A DNA stretch of 64,000 nt from Streptosporangium carneum (GTDB lineage Bacteria; Actinomycetota; Actinomycetes; Streptosporangiales; Streptosporangiaceae): the NCBI RefSeq assembly GCF_027922005.1, contig NZ_BSEV01000011.1, positions 1-64,000 on the forward strand, read 5' to 3'. A program made the translations under genes and the position numbers. The stretch's first letter is position 1. Each line of letters opens with the position of its first letter. The notes below the pieces were generated by a model. That model saw nothing but the letters and a program-made list of their open reading frames with translations. It was not told the origin of the DNA and made no database searches. Shown here piece after piece: positions 8,789-16,504 of the stretch.

Positions 8789-8812
8789 AAGAACCCTTTC
8801 GCAAGGATTCTT
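8789..8812 (-). promoter_or_regulatory. Operator of the ArsR-like regulator
   Basis: A 10-4-10 inverted repeat: AAGAACCCTT, spacer TCGC, AAGGATTCTT, with one mismatch between the arms. It lies 20 bp upstream of the repressor start and is AT-rich against the local background. Its position makes it the likely autoregulatory site for the repressor and pump operon. Confidence 0.75.
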
Positions 8813-9008
8813 TAGGATCGAGCGGATGCTAACTCACGGTAGTCGAACCTAGTCCCCGAGTGAGATTGCGACGGCGGGCGCGCCGGGACGGGCGGGCGTC
8901 TTCCCCGTAGGGGAATCCGGTCCCCTTGTGTCCTCGGCTTGTGTCCTCGGCCCGATGACCGAAAAGCCGAACGCTGAACCGCCGGGATCCGAAGCACGTC
9001 TCACCTGT

Positions 9009-9632
9009 GTGAAGAAGATCCTGACTGTCTGCGCCCTTGCCGGTGTCACGGTGATCGTCACGCCCCCCGCCCTCGCGGCCACCTCCGCCGGGGCGCTCCC
9101 CAAGGGTTTCCTGCTGTACGAGAAGGCGGCCGAGAACAGGAACGCCGCCCCCGGCTGGTCCGTCAGCCAGAGCAAGGACGCCAAGTTCGCGGTGAACCCC
9201 TGCCAGAAGGCGTCGCTGGCCGTCGCGGGCAGGACCGCCGCCCGCACGGTCTCCCACATCGCCGTGTCCGACCAGAGATGGGAGCAGGTGATCCTCTACT
9301 CCACGGCGAAGGCCGCGAGACAGGCCCTGGCCGCGGTGCGTAAGGCGCTGCCCGTCTGCCCGCCCTTCCGGACGTCGCAGACGGCCTACAAGTACTCCGG
9401 CGCGGCCGTGGCCCTCGGCGACGAGGGCCTGGCCGTCACGGGCCAGCTCTACCAGGCGGGAAAGGCCGCGGTCGGCGGTGAGCGGGCGATCGTGGCCCGC
9501 AGAGGGAACGCGCTCGTCGTCTACTCCCGGGCCGCCGAATGGGGCGCCCCCGACAGGGGGGACTTCGCCCGGCAGACGAAGGACGCCAGAAGGATGCTCG
9601 CCAAGATCTGCCAGGTCGCGAGCTGCTCCTGA
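9009..9632 (+). CDS. Secreted protein of unknown function with paired cysteines
   Basis: A 207-residue protein. The start at GTG 9009 gives a clear Sec signal peptide: KK, a hydrophobic stretch ILTVCALAGVTVIVTPP, then the cleavage-type site ALA-AT. The mature part has four Cys (in NPCQK, PVCPP and ICQVASC), suggesting two disulfides. Layout and length recall the extracellular PknH-like sensor domains of actinobacteria (PF14032), but I cannot confirm this by eye. In-frame starts further upstream (for example ATG 8955) would bury the signal peptide behind a charged extension and are less likely. Monocistronic, between the repressor's promoter region and the end of the response-regulator gene. 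Confidence 0.75.
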   Translation: MKKILTVCALAGVTVIVTPPALAATSAGALPKGFLLYEKAAENRNAAPGWSVSQSKDAKFAVNPCQKASLAVAGRTAARTVSHIAVSDQRWEQVILYSTAKAARQALAAVRKALPVCPPFRTSQTAYKYSGAAVALGDEGLAVTGQLYQAGKAAVGGERAIVARRGNALVVYSRAAEWGAPDRGDFARQTKDARRMLAKICQVASCS

Positions 9633-9673
9633 GAGGAACGGACGCTCCTGGCCGCGGGCCTCGGCCTCGTCTC

Positions 9674-10321
9674 TCAGCCGTGGCCCGCGTCCCGGACCAG
9701 CAGGGCCGCCTGGACGCGGTTGGAGCAGTTGAGCTTGACCAGGATCCTGCTCACGTAGGTCTTCACGGACGCCTCGCTCATCCGCAGCCGGCGGCCGATC
9801 TCGGCGTTCGACAGGCCCTCCGCCACCAGGCGCAGGACCTCGGACTCGCGGGCCGTCAGCGCCGAGAGCAGCCCGGACGCCTCCCGTCTGCGCCGTGCCT
9901 CGACGGGCGTGACCATGTCCAGCACCAGCCGGGTCACCGAGGGGGACAGGTAGGCGTCGCCGCCGTGCGCCGCCCTGACCGCGCGGATCAGCTCATCGGG
10001 CGTGCAGTTCTTCAGCACGAACCCGGCCGCGCCGTTCTGCAGGGCGCGCAGGACGTTCGGCTCCGTGCCGAACGACGTCAGCACCACGGTCCGCAGCGCG
10101 GGCGCCCGCCCGCGCAGCTCCTCGATCGCGCTCAGCCCGTCCAGCACCGGCATGTTGACGTCGATCAGCGCCACGTCGGCGCGGCGCCTGATCGCCTCCT
10201 CGACGGCGGCCCTGCCGTTCTCCGCCAGCGCCACGACCCTGATGTCGGCCGCCGACTCGAGCACCGTGCGGATCCCCGTCGTGATCAGGGGTTCGTCGTC
10301 GGCGACCAGCACCCTGATCAT
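9674..10321 (-). CDS. NarL/LuxR-type response regulator
   Basis: A 215-residue response regulator. The receiver domain (1-120) has the acidic pocket in VADDE, the phospho-acceptor Asp in ALIDVNMP and the conserved Lys in FVLKNCTPDE. The C-terminal LuxR-type HTH reads LTAREsEVLRLVAEGLSNAE and continues with the recognition helix in SEASVKTYVSRIL. Its ATG overlaps the kinase stop by four bases (ATGA), so it is the second gene of the kinase-regulator pair. The divergent ABC exporter at 11666 is the natural target. Confidence 0.95.
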   Translation of the reverse strand: MIRVLVADDEPLITTGIRTVLESAADIRVVALAENGRAAVEEAIRRRADVALIDVNMPVLDGLSAIEELRGRAPALRTVVLTSFGTEPNVLRALQNGAAGFVLKNCTPDELIRAVRAAHGGDAYLSPSVTRLVLDMVTPVEARRRREASGLLSALTARESEVLRLVAEGLSNAEIGRRLRMSEASVKTYVSRILVKLNCSNRVQAALLVRDAGHG

Positions 10322-11544
10322 CCGGCCACCCCCAGCAGCAGGCTCGCGGGCAGGAAGGCGAACATCAGGGCGCCGGCGGCGACCCCGACCGCGGCCGTGC
10401 GGAGCCGTCCCGCCGTCGACAGGCGGTCGTCCCACGCCTGCTCCTCGACACGCTCCCCGGCGGGCTCGACGGCGGCGGGCAGCATCGCGAAGAGCCGGAA
10501 CCGGTCCCCGGACAGCCCGTGGTCCAGGAATCCGCCCGCGGGCCGTACCCGCTCCTCGAGGCCGGACAGGCCGTGTCCGGCGCCGGCGACCTCCCGGTCG
10601 TCCGGCATCGGGTTGGCGACGGTGAGCAGCAGCGCGTCCGACTCCCAGCCGACCTCCACGGTGACCGGCAGGCCGGGAGCGTGCCTGGCCGCGTTGGTCA
10701 GCCCCTCCTCGACCACCCGGTACGCCGCCTGGCCCGCCGCGGGGGACAGCGGCAGGGGCTCCCCGTGCGTCCGCAGGGTCACCGCCACCCCGGCCTCGCC
10801 GAACTCCTCGACCAGGCCGCCGATCGCCTCGGCCGTCAGCGGCCTCGAAGGCGTCTCCTCCGCGCCGCGCAGCGCCCCGACCAGCTCGTGCAGCTCGTTC
10901 ACCGCGTCGCGCGCCGCCCCTGCCAGCTGCCGCACCGCCTGCCGCTGCGGCGCGGGCAGCGCGGAGACCTCCAGCGCGGCCGCCTGGACCGAGACCAGGC
11001 CGAGCCGGTGCCCGAGGGAGTCGTGCATGTCCCTGGCGATCCGCAGCCGCTCGCGCAGCCGTTCCTGCTCGCCGAGCAGTTCTCGCTGAAGCAGGAGCTG
11101 CCGGTTGTGCCGGTCGAGGGCCGAGACCAGCCGCCGGTGCTGGGCGAGGTAGAGGCCGACGATCAGTGGCAGGGCCACGAACACGCCGTGGACGGCCAGG
11201 ACGCTCATGACGGCCCGGGGGTCCGCGAAGTGGACGGAGAGCCGCACGACGAGGTTGCCCAGCGTCGCGCCGACGACGACGGCCATGCCCGACCGGGAGA
11301 CGACCTCGGTTCCCGCCTGGTAGGCGCTCCACAGCAGCAGGACGTAGGCGCTGTCGGTCAGCAGGGCGAGCACCAGCGCGCCCGCGAACGCGGCGACGGG
11401 GAACCGGAACCGCAGCGCGACCAGCAGCACGGCGGCCAGCGCGTACGCGGGGGCGCCCCACGGGGGCAGATCGTCCCGGTGTCCGGCCACCAGCAACGCG
11501 GTGTCCACCACGACCACGAAGGCGGCGAGAAGGTGTCGGCCCAT
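10318..11544 (-). CDS. Membrane sensor histidine kinase (HisKA_3 type)
   Basis: A 408-residue kinase of the NarX/DesK-like class. Residues 1-140 hold about five hydrophobic helices as the sensor. The dimerisation/phospho-acceptor helix reads RIARDMHDSLGHRLGLV, with the His of MHDSLGH as acceptor. The ATPase domain has the N-box in EEGLTNAARHAPG and a G-box in GAGHGLSGLEERV. Unusually, an extra hydrophobic helix (ALMFAFLPASLLLGVAG) sits at the very C-terminus. Paired with the response regulator through an ATGA overlap and divergent from an ABC exporter, an arrangement common in actinomycete envelope-stress or drug-response modules. Confidence 0.93.
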   Translation of the reverse strand: MGRHLLAAFVVVVDTALLVAGHRDDLPPWGAPAYALAAVLLVALRFRFPVAAFAGALVLALLTDSAYVLLLWSAYQAGTEVVSRSGMAVVVGATLGNLVVRLSVHFADPRAVMSVLAVHGVFVALPLIVGLYLAQHRRLVSALDRHNRQLLLQRELLGEQERLRERLRIARDMHDSLGHRLGLVSVQAAALEVSALPAPQRQAVRQLAGAARDAVNELHELVGALRGAEETPSRPLTAEAIGGLVEEFGEAGVAVTLRTHGEPLPLSPAAGQAAYRVVEEGLTNAARHAPGLPVTVEVGWESDALLLTVANPMPDDREVAGAGHGLSGLEERVRPAGGFLDHGLSGDRFRLFAMLPAAVEPAGERVEEQAWDDRLSTAGRLRTAAVGVAAGALMFAFLPASLLLGVAG

Positions 11545-11595
11545 GGCAAGCAGGCTACGTGTTCACGGCGGGCGGGCCGGGTGCCCGCCCTGGCC

Positions 11596-11625
11596 GACTT
11601 TCGTCGCCGGGAACGACGACTTTCG
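11596..11625. promoter_or_regulatory. Direct repeat GACTTTCG in the kinase / ABC exporter divergent promoter
   Basis: Two exact copies of GACTTTCG at 11596-11603 and 11618-11625, start to start 22 bp apart, that is two helical turns. They lie about 40-70 bp upstream of the ABC exporter start and 50-80 bp from the kinase start. Spacing and location suit the NarL-type regulator encoded by the divergent pair; this is inference. Confidence 0.5.
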
Positions 11626-11652
11626 AGGACTGCCAGGCGGCGGCCCCGTTCC

Positions 11653-11658
11653 TAGCCT
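11653..11658 (+). promoter_or_regulatory. Likely -10 box of a leaderless promoter for the ABC exporter
   Basis: TAGCCT ends seven bases before the GTG at 11666. This is the spacing expected when transcription begins at or next to the start codon, and no Shine-Dalgarno sequence is present. Confidence 0.45.
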
Positions 11659-11665
11659 GGGTCAG

Positions 11666-12580
11666 GTGATCGAAGTACGTAACCTCAGCAAGAGATACGG
11701 AAGGGCGGTCGTGGTCGACGACCTGTCCTTCACGGTACGGCCCGGCCACGTGACCGGCTTCCTGGGGCCGAACGGCGCGGGCAAGTCCACCACGATGCGG
11801 ATGATGCTGGGCCTCGACCGTCCCACCGCGGGACGGGTCCTCATCGACGGAGAGCCCTACGGGCTGTTCCCCGAGCCGCTGCGACGGGTCGGGGCCATGC
11901 TGGACGCCTCCGCCGTGCACGGCGGTCGCAGCGCCCACAACCACCTGCTGTGGCTGGCGCGGACCAACCGCATCCCCGGGGCGCGGGTGCGGGAGGTCCT
12001 GGCGGCGGTCGGCCTCGAGGACGTGGCGGGGAAACGGGCGAAGGGCTTCTCGCTCGGCATGACCCAGCGGCTGGGCATCGCCGCCGCGCTGCTCGGGGAC
12101 CCGCCGGTGCTGCTCTTCGACGAACCGGTCAACGGGCTCGACCCCGAGGGGGTCCTGTGGATCAGGAACCTGCTGAAGGGACTGGCCGCGGAGGGGCGGA
12201 CGGTGTTCGTCTCCAGCCATCTGATGAGCGAGACGGCGCTCACCGCCGAGCACCTCGTCGTGATCGGCAGGGGCCGGCTGCTCGCCGACACCACCGTGTC
12301 GCGGTTCGTGGAGGCCAACTCCCGTTCGTACGTGCGGATCCGCACGCCGGAGCCCGAGCGGATGCGCGACGTGCTGGCCGCGGCCGGGATCCAGGTCGAG
12401 GAGACGCGGGACGGGGCGCTCGAGGCCTACGGGACCGAGGCCGCGAGGCTCGGCGAGCTGGCCGCCGTCAACGGCCTGACGGTGCACGAGGTCAGCACGC
12501 AGCGGGCCTCGCTGGAGGAGGCGTTCATGAGGCTCACCGGGGACGCCGTGGAGTACCGGGCCGGGGGTGGCCGGCGGTGA
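11666..12580 (+). CDS. ABC exporter ATP-binding protein
   Basis: A 304-residue ATPase of the DrrA/CcmA-like drug or antibiotic exporter class. Walker A GPNGAGKST, a diverged signature reading FSLGMTQRLGIA, Walker B LLFDEPVNGLDP, and the switch His in VSSHLMSE. The C-terminal 80 residues are the extension typical of this class. GTG start preceded by a -10-like box rather than a ribosome-binding site. It overlaps the membrane-protein gene by four bases (GTGA). Divergence from the two-component system suggests induction by that system, probably in answer to an envelope-acting compound. Confidence 0.94.
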   Translation: MIEVRNLSKRYGRAVVVDDLSFTVRPGHVTGFLGPNGAGKSTTMRMMLGLDRPTAGRVLIDGEPYGLFPEPLRRVGAMLDASAVHGGRSAHNHLLWLARTNRIPGARVREVLAAVGLEDVAGKRAKGFSLGMTQRLGIAAALLGDPPVLLFDEPVNGLDPEGVLWIRNLLKGLAAEGRTVFVSSHLMSETALTAEHLVVIGRGRLLADTTVSRFVEANSRSYVRIRTPEPERMRDVLAAAGIQVEETRDGALEAYGTEAARLGELAAVNGLTVHEVSTQRASLEEAFMRLTGDAVEYRAGGGRR

Positions 12581-13398
12581 GCGCGACCTCCACACGGGTG
12601 ACGGCCGAGGGGCGGGCGACGGTGAGCGCGGCGTCCGCGTGGGCGGTGGTGACCGCCGAATGGACGAAGATCCGCACCGTGCGGTCGACGTTCTGGACGC
12701 TGCCGCTGACCTTCGTCCTCAGCGTCGGCCTCGGCCACCTGATCGGGCTCAGCTTCGCCGACGGCGTGTCCGGCAGGGAGGAGACCTTCGACCCGCTGTT
12801 CGCCGCCTTCTACGGTCTCACCCTCGGCCAGCTCCCCCTGGTGGCGTTCGGGGTGCTCCTGGTCGGGGCCGAGTACACCTCGGGGACGATCAGGGCCTCG
12901 CTGGCGGCGGTGCCCCGGCGCGGCCTGTTCTACGGCGGCAAGGCGTTCACCGGGCTGCTGACCGCCCTCGCGGTGTCGGTGGTCACCGTGGTCGCGACCT
13001 TCCTCGTGTCGCAGGCGGCGCTGGGGCGGTACGGGACCTCCCTCGGCGCGGAGGGGGCGCTGCCCGCGGTCGTCGCGGCCTGCCTCTACCTGACGCTCAT
13101 CTGCGTGTTCGCCATGGGGGTCGCGACGATGCTGCGCAGCTCGACGCTCTCGCTCGGCGTCCTGCTGCCGGTGTTCTTCCTCGGCTCGCAGGGGCTGGGC
13201 AACGTCCCGGGGCTGAAGGTCGTCACGCAGTACCTCCCGGACCAGGTGGCCGCGGTGGCCATGCACCTCACCGGGCCCGCGGGGGACCCGAGGTTCGGCC
13301 GCGACTACGGCGCCTGGACCGGGATGGGGATCCTCGTCCTGTGGGTCGTCGCCGCCCTCGTCGGCGGCTACCTGGTGTTGCGCCGTCGCGACGCCTGA
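12577..13398 (+). CDS. ABC exporter membrane protein (ABC-2 type)
   Basis: A 273-residue permease with six hydrophobic segments. The N-terminal amphipathic segment VVTAEWTKIRTVRSTFWTLP is the hallmark of ABC-2 permeases that pair with DrrA-like ATPases. The segment AEYTSGTIRASLAAVPRRG between helices 2 and 3 is also typical. GTG start inside the ATPase stop codon region, so the two subunits are coupled. Substrate unknown. Confidence 0.92.
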   Translation: MSATSTRVTAEGRATVSAASAWAVVTAEWTKIRTVRSTFWTLPLTFVLSVGLGHLIGLSFADGVSGREETFDPLFAAFYGLTLGQLPLVAFGVLLVGAEYTSGTIRASLAAVPRRGLFYGGKAFTGLLTALAVSVVTVVATFLVSQAALGRYGTSLGAEGALPAVVAACLYLTLICVFAMGVATMLRSSTLSLGVLLPVFFLGSQGLGNVPGLKVVTQYLPDQVAAVAMHLTGPAGDPRFGRDYGAWTGMGILVLWVVAALVGGYLVLRRRDA

Positions 13399-13559
13399 GC
13401 CGTACGGGGCCGCGGCGGGCGGTGCGGGGTCGCCGTGCCGGGCCGTACGGGATCGGGCGGGATCGGGGGCGGGGACGCGCGGCGTCAGGACGGCCGGGGC
13501 GCGTGGGAAGGGGCGGGGACGGCGGCGGAGGGGTGTGGGACTCTGGCGAAGGAGGACCG

Positions 13560-13611
13560 AGGAATAAGGACGGGCGGGGCGCGATTATTCCTTCTATTCG
13601 TGTAGGAATAA
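13560..13611. promoter_or_regulatory. AT-rich repeated element AGGAATAA upstream of the GNAT gene
   Basis: AGGAATAA occurs at 13560-13567, and TTATTCCT (13585-13592) with AGGAATAA (13604-13611) forms a perfect 8-bp inverted repeat with an 11-base spacer. The block is strikingly AT-rich in a very GC-rich neighbourhood and ends about 20 bp before the GNAT start, so it is a candidate operator or promoter core. Confidence 0.5.
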
Positions 13612-13631
13612 CGGGAATGTGGAGGGGCCGG

Positions 13632-14369
13632 ATGCCGAAGGCACATGTGTCCACCCAGCACGGAAGTCCGGCGGGCGAGCCGCATCCGCTGGACAACCCC
13701 GGAAGATCATCCCTGACGGGACCGCACGCGCACTTCGCCGAACGGCGCGGCAACGTGGCGCGCTACCCGGTCGACGTCTCCCCGTTCCTCGCGCTTCCCG
13801 ACGAGCCGGACGACGACGACTGGAACGACGTCGCCGCGCTCGCCGGTCCCGGCGCGATGGTCTCGCTCGGGGGCCTGAAGGCGGCGCCGCCGGACGGGTG
13901 GAGAGTGGTGATGCGCGGGACGGGCGTCCAGCTGGTCGACGACGGCGTCGCCGCCGCGTCGGACGAGGAGGCCGTCCCGCTGGGGGCGGAGGACGTGCCG
14001 GAGATGCTGGCCCTCGTCAGACGGACCAAACCCGGCCCCTTCCTGCCCCGTACGGTCGAGATGGGCACCTACCTCGGCATCCGTCGCGACGGCGAGCTGG
14101 TCGCGATGGCGGGCGAACGGCTGCACCCGCCGGGCTGGACGGAGATCAGCGTCGTCTGCACCGACGAGCGCTTCCGCGGGCAGGGGCTGGCGACCCGGCT
14201 CGTGCTCGCCGTCGCCGCGGGCATCCGCGAGCGGGGGGAGACGCCGTTCATGCACGCGGCGGCGGACAACGTCAACGCGATCAGGCTGTACGAGTCGCTC
14301 GGGTTCAGGCTCCGCCGCTCGGTGACGTTCCTCGCCGCCCGCGTGCCCGACCGGGTCCCGGCCGCATGA
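13632..14369 (+). CDS. GNAT-family N-acetyltransferase
   Basis: A 245-residue protein whose C-terminal half is a GNAT domain. The acetyl-CoA loop is RFRGQGLATR (R180-xx-G-x-G), and the end region has NVNAIRLYESLGFR, the usual closing motif. The N-terminal 120 residues contain an acidic stretch (DEPDDDDW) and resemble the FR47-like extension. The ATG at 13632 follows GGAGGGG at 13620-13626; an ATG at 13617 is a possible alternative. Its stop is overlapped by the start of the M20 peptidase gene (ATGA), so the two act together or at least are co-expressed. The acetyl acceptor is unknown. Confidence 0.85.
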   Translation: MPKAHVSTQHGSPAGEPHPLDNPGRSSLTGPHAHFAERRGNVARYPVDVSPFLALPDEPDDDDWNDVAALAGPGAMVSLGGLKAAPPDGWRVVMRGTGVQLVDDGVAAASDEEAVPLGAEDVPEMLALVRRTKPGPFLPRTVEMGTYLGIRRDGELVAMAGERLHPPGWTEISVVCTDERFRGQGLATRLVLAVAAGIRERGETPFMHAAADNVNAIRLYESLGFRLRRSVTFLAARVPDRVPAA

Positions 14370-15676
14370 GCGTGGAGTCCGCCGTCGCCGAGGTCGTGAC
14401 GCTGACCAGCGAGCTGATCGCGATCGACACGACCAACACCGGCGACCCGAGCGCACAGGGCACGGAGCGGGCGGCGGCCGAGTACGTCGCGGCCAAGCTG
14501 GCCGAGGTCGGCTACGAGCCGACCTACGTCGAGTCGGGGGCCAAGGGACGCGGGAACGTCGTCGCGAGGCTGCCGGGCGCGGATCCGTCCCGAGGGGCGT
14601 TGCTCGTGCACGGCCACCTCGACGTGGTGCCCGCGGACGCGGGGGAGTGGTCGGTGCACCCGTTCTCCGGCGAGGTGCGCGACGGCTACGTGTGGGGGCG
14701 CGGCGCGGTCGACATGAAGGACATGGTGGCCATGACGCTGGCCGTCGCGCGCTCCTTCAAGCGCGACGGCGTGATCCCGCCCAGGGACCTGATCTTCGCC
14801 TTCCTCGCCGACGAGGAGGCGGGCGGTTTCTACGGCGCGCGGTGGCTGGTCGACAACCGTCCCGAGCTGTTCGAGGGAGCCACCGAGGCGATCAGCGAGG
14901 TGGGCGGCTTCTCGGTCACGCTCGCCGACGACGTGCGCGCCTATCTCGTCGAGACGGCCGAGAAGGGCGTGATGTGGCTGCGGCTGACGGCGCGCGGCAC
15001 GGCGGGGCACGGGTCGATGCTGCACACCGACAACGCGGTGGCGAAGCTGGCCGCCGCGATCACCCGCCTCGACCGGCACCGCTTCCCGCTCATCCTCTCC
15101 GACCCGGTGCGCGAGCTCCTCACCGGCGCCGCCGAGCTGACCGGGATCCCGTTCGACCCCGACGACCCCGAGGCCGCGGTCGCCCGGCTGGGCAACCTGT
15201 CCCGGATGATCGGCGCGACGCTCAGGGACACCGCGAACGTCACCATGTTCGACGCCGGTTACAAGGCCAACGTCGTCCCCTCGGTGGCGCGGGCGACCGT
15301 CGACGCCCGGATCCTGCCGGGCAGGGAGGAGGCCTTCGAGGCCGAGCTCGCCGAGATCCTCGGCCCTGAGATCGTCCGTGAGTGGGACAGCCTGCCACCC
15401 GTGCGGACCACCTTCGACGGGGCGCTCGTCGACGCGATGGCGGCCGCGATCGGGGCGGAGGACCCGGGGGCCAGGGTGCTGCCCTACATGTTGTCGGCGG
15501 GCACGGACGCGAAGTCCTTCCAGCGGCTCGGCGTCCGCCATTTCGGGTTCTCGCCGCTGAAACTGCCGCCCGACCTGGACTTCACCGCGCTGTTCCACGG
15601 CGTGGACGAGCGAGTGCCGGTCGAGGCGCTCGAGTTCGGCACCCGGGTCCTCGACCGCTTCCTGCGCACCTGCTGA
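14366..15676 (+). CDS. M20-family metallopeptidase (ArgE/DapE/Acy1-like)
   Basis: A 436-residue di-zinc amidohydrolase or peptidase. Metal ligands are visible in LLVHGHLDVVP (His82 or His84 and Asp86), GRGAVDMKD (Asp) and LADEEAGG (Glu pair: general base and ligand). A later His ligand is in the FHGVDER segment near the C-terminus. The small dimerisation domain sits in the middle, around the RLTARGTAGHGS segment. Length is normal for the family. ATGA overlap with the acetyltransferase suggests an acetylation/deacylation or peptide-processing pair; substrate unknown. Confidence 0.92.
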   Translation: MSVESAVAEVVTLTSELIAIDTTNTGDPSAQGTERAAAEYVAAKLAEVGYEPTYVESGAKGRGNVVARLPGADPSRGALLVHGHLDVVPADAGEWSVHPFSGEVRDGYVWGRGAVDMKDMVAMTLAVARSFKRDGVIPPRDLIFAFLADEEAGGFYGARWLVDNRPELFEGATEAISEVGGFSVTLADDVRAYLVETAEKGVMWLRLTARGTAGHGSMLHTDNAVAKLAAAITRLDRHRFPLILSDPVRELLTGAAELTGIPFDPDDPEAAVARLGNLSRMIGATLRDTANVTMFDAGYKANVVPSVARATVDARILPGREEAFEAELAEILGPEIVREWDSLPPVRTTFDGALVDAMAAAIGAEDPGARVLPYMLSAGTDAKSFQRLGVRHFGFSPLKLPPDLDFTALFHGVDERVPVEALEFGTRVLDRFLRTC

Positions 15677-15691
15677 ACGGCCTCGGCGTCC

Positions 15692-16270
15692 TCACTCCGG
15701 AGGGGCGGTGGCGTCGAGCGCCGCCGGGGCCTCCGGAGCGGCGGCGTCGAGCGCCGCCAGGGACTCGTCGGCCCAGGCGATGACGCCTCGGGCGGAGTGC
15801 TCGCCGGCGGAGATCGTGATCAGCGAGTAGGGCAGCTGGTCGGGGTTGTCCTCCGCCGTTATGGCGGCGCGCAGGGCCTGGAAGCCGGCCAGGCGCTGCC
15901 GCGCGTCGGCCCTGGCCTGCTCCAGCAGGGCACGGCACGCGTCGGGGCCGAGAGTGCTCCCGAAGAACAGCCGCAGCAGCAGGCCGTTCCTGGGAGGGGC
16001 CTGCTGGATCGGCTCCCCGAGCAGCTCTTTGAGGTGTTCGTGGCCTTCGGGGGTGATGGCGAACATCGAGGACCCGGGGCGGGCGCCGTGCTGACGCCGG
16101 ACCAGGCCCTGCCGCTCCAGGTCGGCCAACGTGGGGTAGATCTGGCCGACGCTCTCGCTCCAGAAGTGCCCCAGCACGTCGCGGATGTTCTCGCGGACGG
16201 CGTATCCGGTCATGGGCTCCACGCTGAGCGCGCCCAGCACGGCGATCACGGTCTGTCGGGTCCTTGGCAC
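15692..16270 (-). CDS. PadR-family transcriptional regulator
   Basis: A 192-residue PadR protein. The N-terminal winged helix reads VIAVLGALSVEPMTGYAVRE then SESVGQIYPTLADLERQGLV, the standard PadR signature, followed by a C-terminal helical dimerisation domain (Vir_act_alpha_C type). GTG start with AGGAAGG upstream. It is divergent from the nuclease/ATPase cluster and convergent with the peptidase gene, with only 15 bp between stops. A short inverted repeat lies upstream (16294-16315). Whether it controls only itself or also the cluster at 16505 is open. Confidence 0.92.
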   Translation of the reverse strand: MPRTRQTVIAVLGALSVEPMTGYAVRENIRDVLGHFWSESVGQIYPTLADLERQGLVRRQHGARPGSSMFAITPEGHEHLKELLGEPIQQAPPRNGLLLRLFFGSTLGPDACRALLEQARADARQRLAGFQALRAAITAEDNPDQLPYSLITISAGEHSARGVIAWADESLAALDAAAPEAPAALDATAPPE

Positions 16271-16293
16271 ACCGAATCCTTCCTGCCAGACCT

Positions 16294-16315
16294 ATCTCAT
16301 AGAAATACCAGAGAT
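16294..16315. promoter_or_regulatory. Candidate PadR operator
   Basis: ATCTC at 16294-16298 and GAGAT at 16311-16315 form a short inverted repeat with a 12-base AT-rich centre, about 25 bp upstream of the PadR start. PadR proteins commonly bind AT-rich dyads near their own promoters; assignment is inferred from position. Confidence 0.4.
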
Positions 16316-16504
16316 CGACGGTCTCGTGCCGAGGCAGACATGCTCCCATCCCCGCCCCGTCCGTCGGCGACCGGTCTCGGGTCGGGCCGTGCGCGCAGGC
16401 CGTGGAATCGAGGGGGAAGCGCATTTCACGCAAAACACGTGCGTCAATCTGCGGGCTCCCCTACCCTCTGCAAAGTCGAACCTCGCACAACAAAGGAAAA
16501 CGAC

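Noticed and set aside
9539-11655. Long plus-strand frames across 9539-11655
   Set aside because: They are antisense to the response regulator and histidine kinase, whose motifs are unambiguous.
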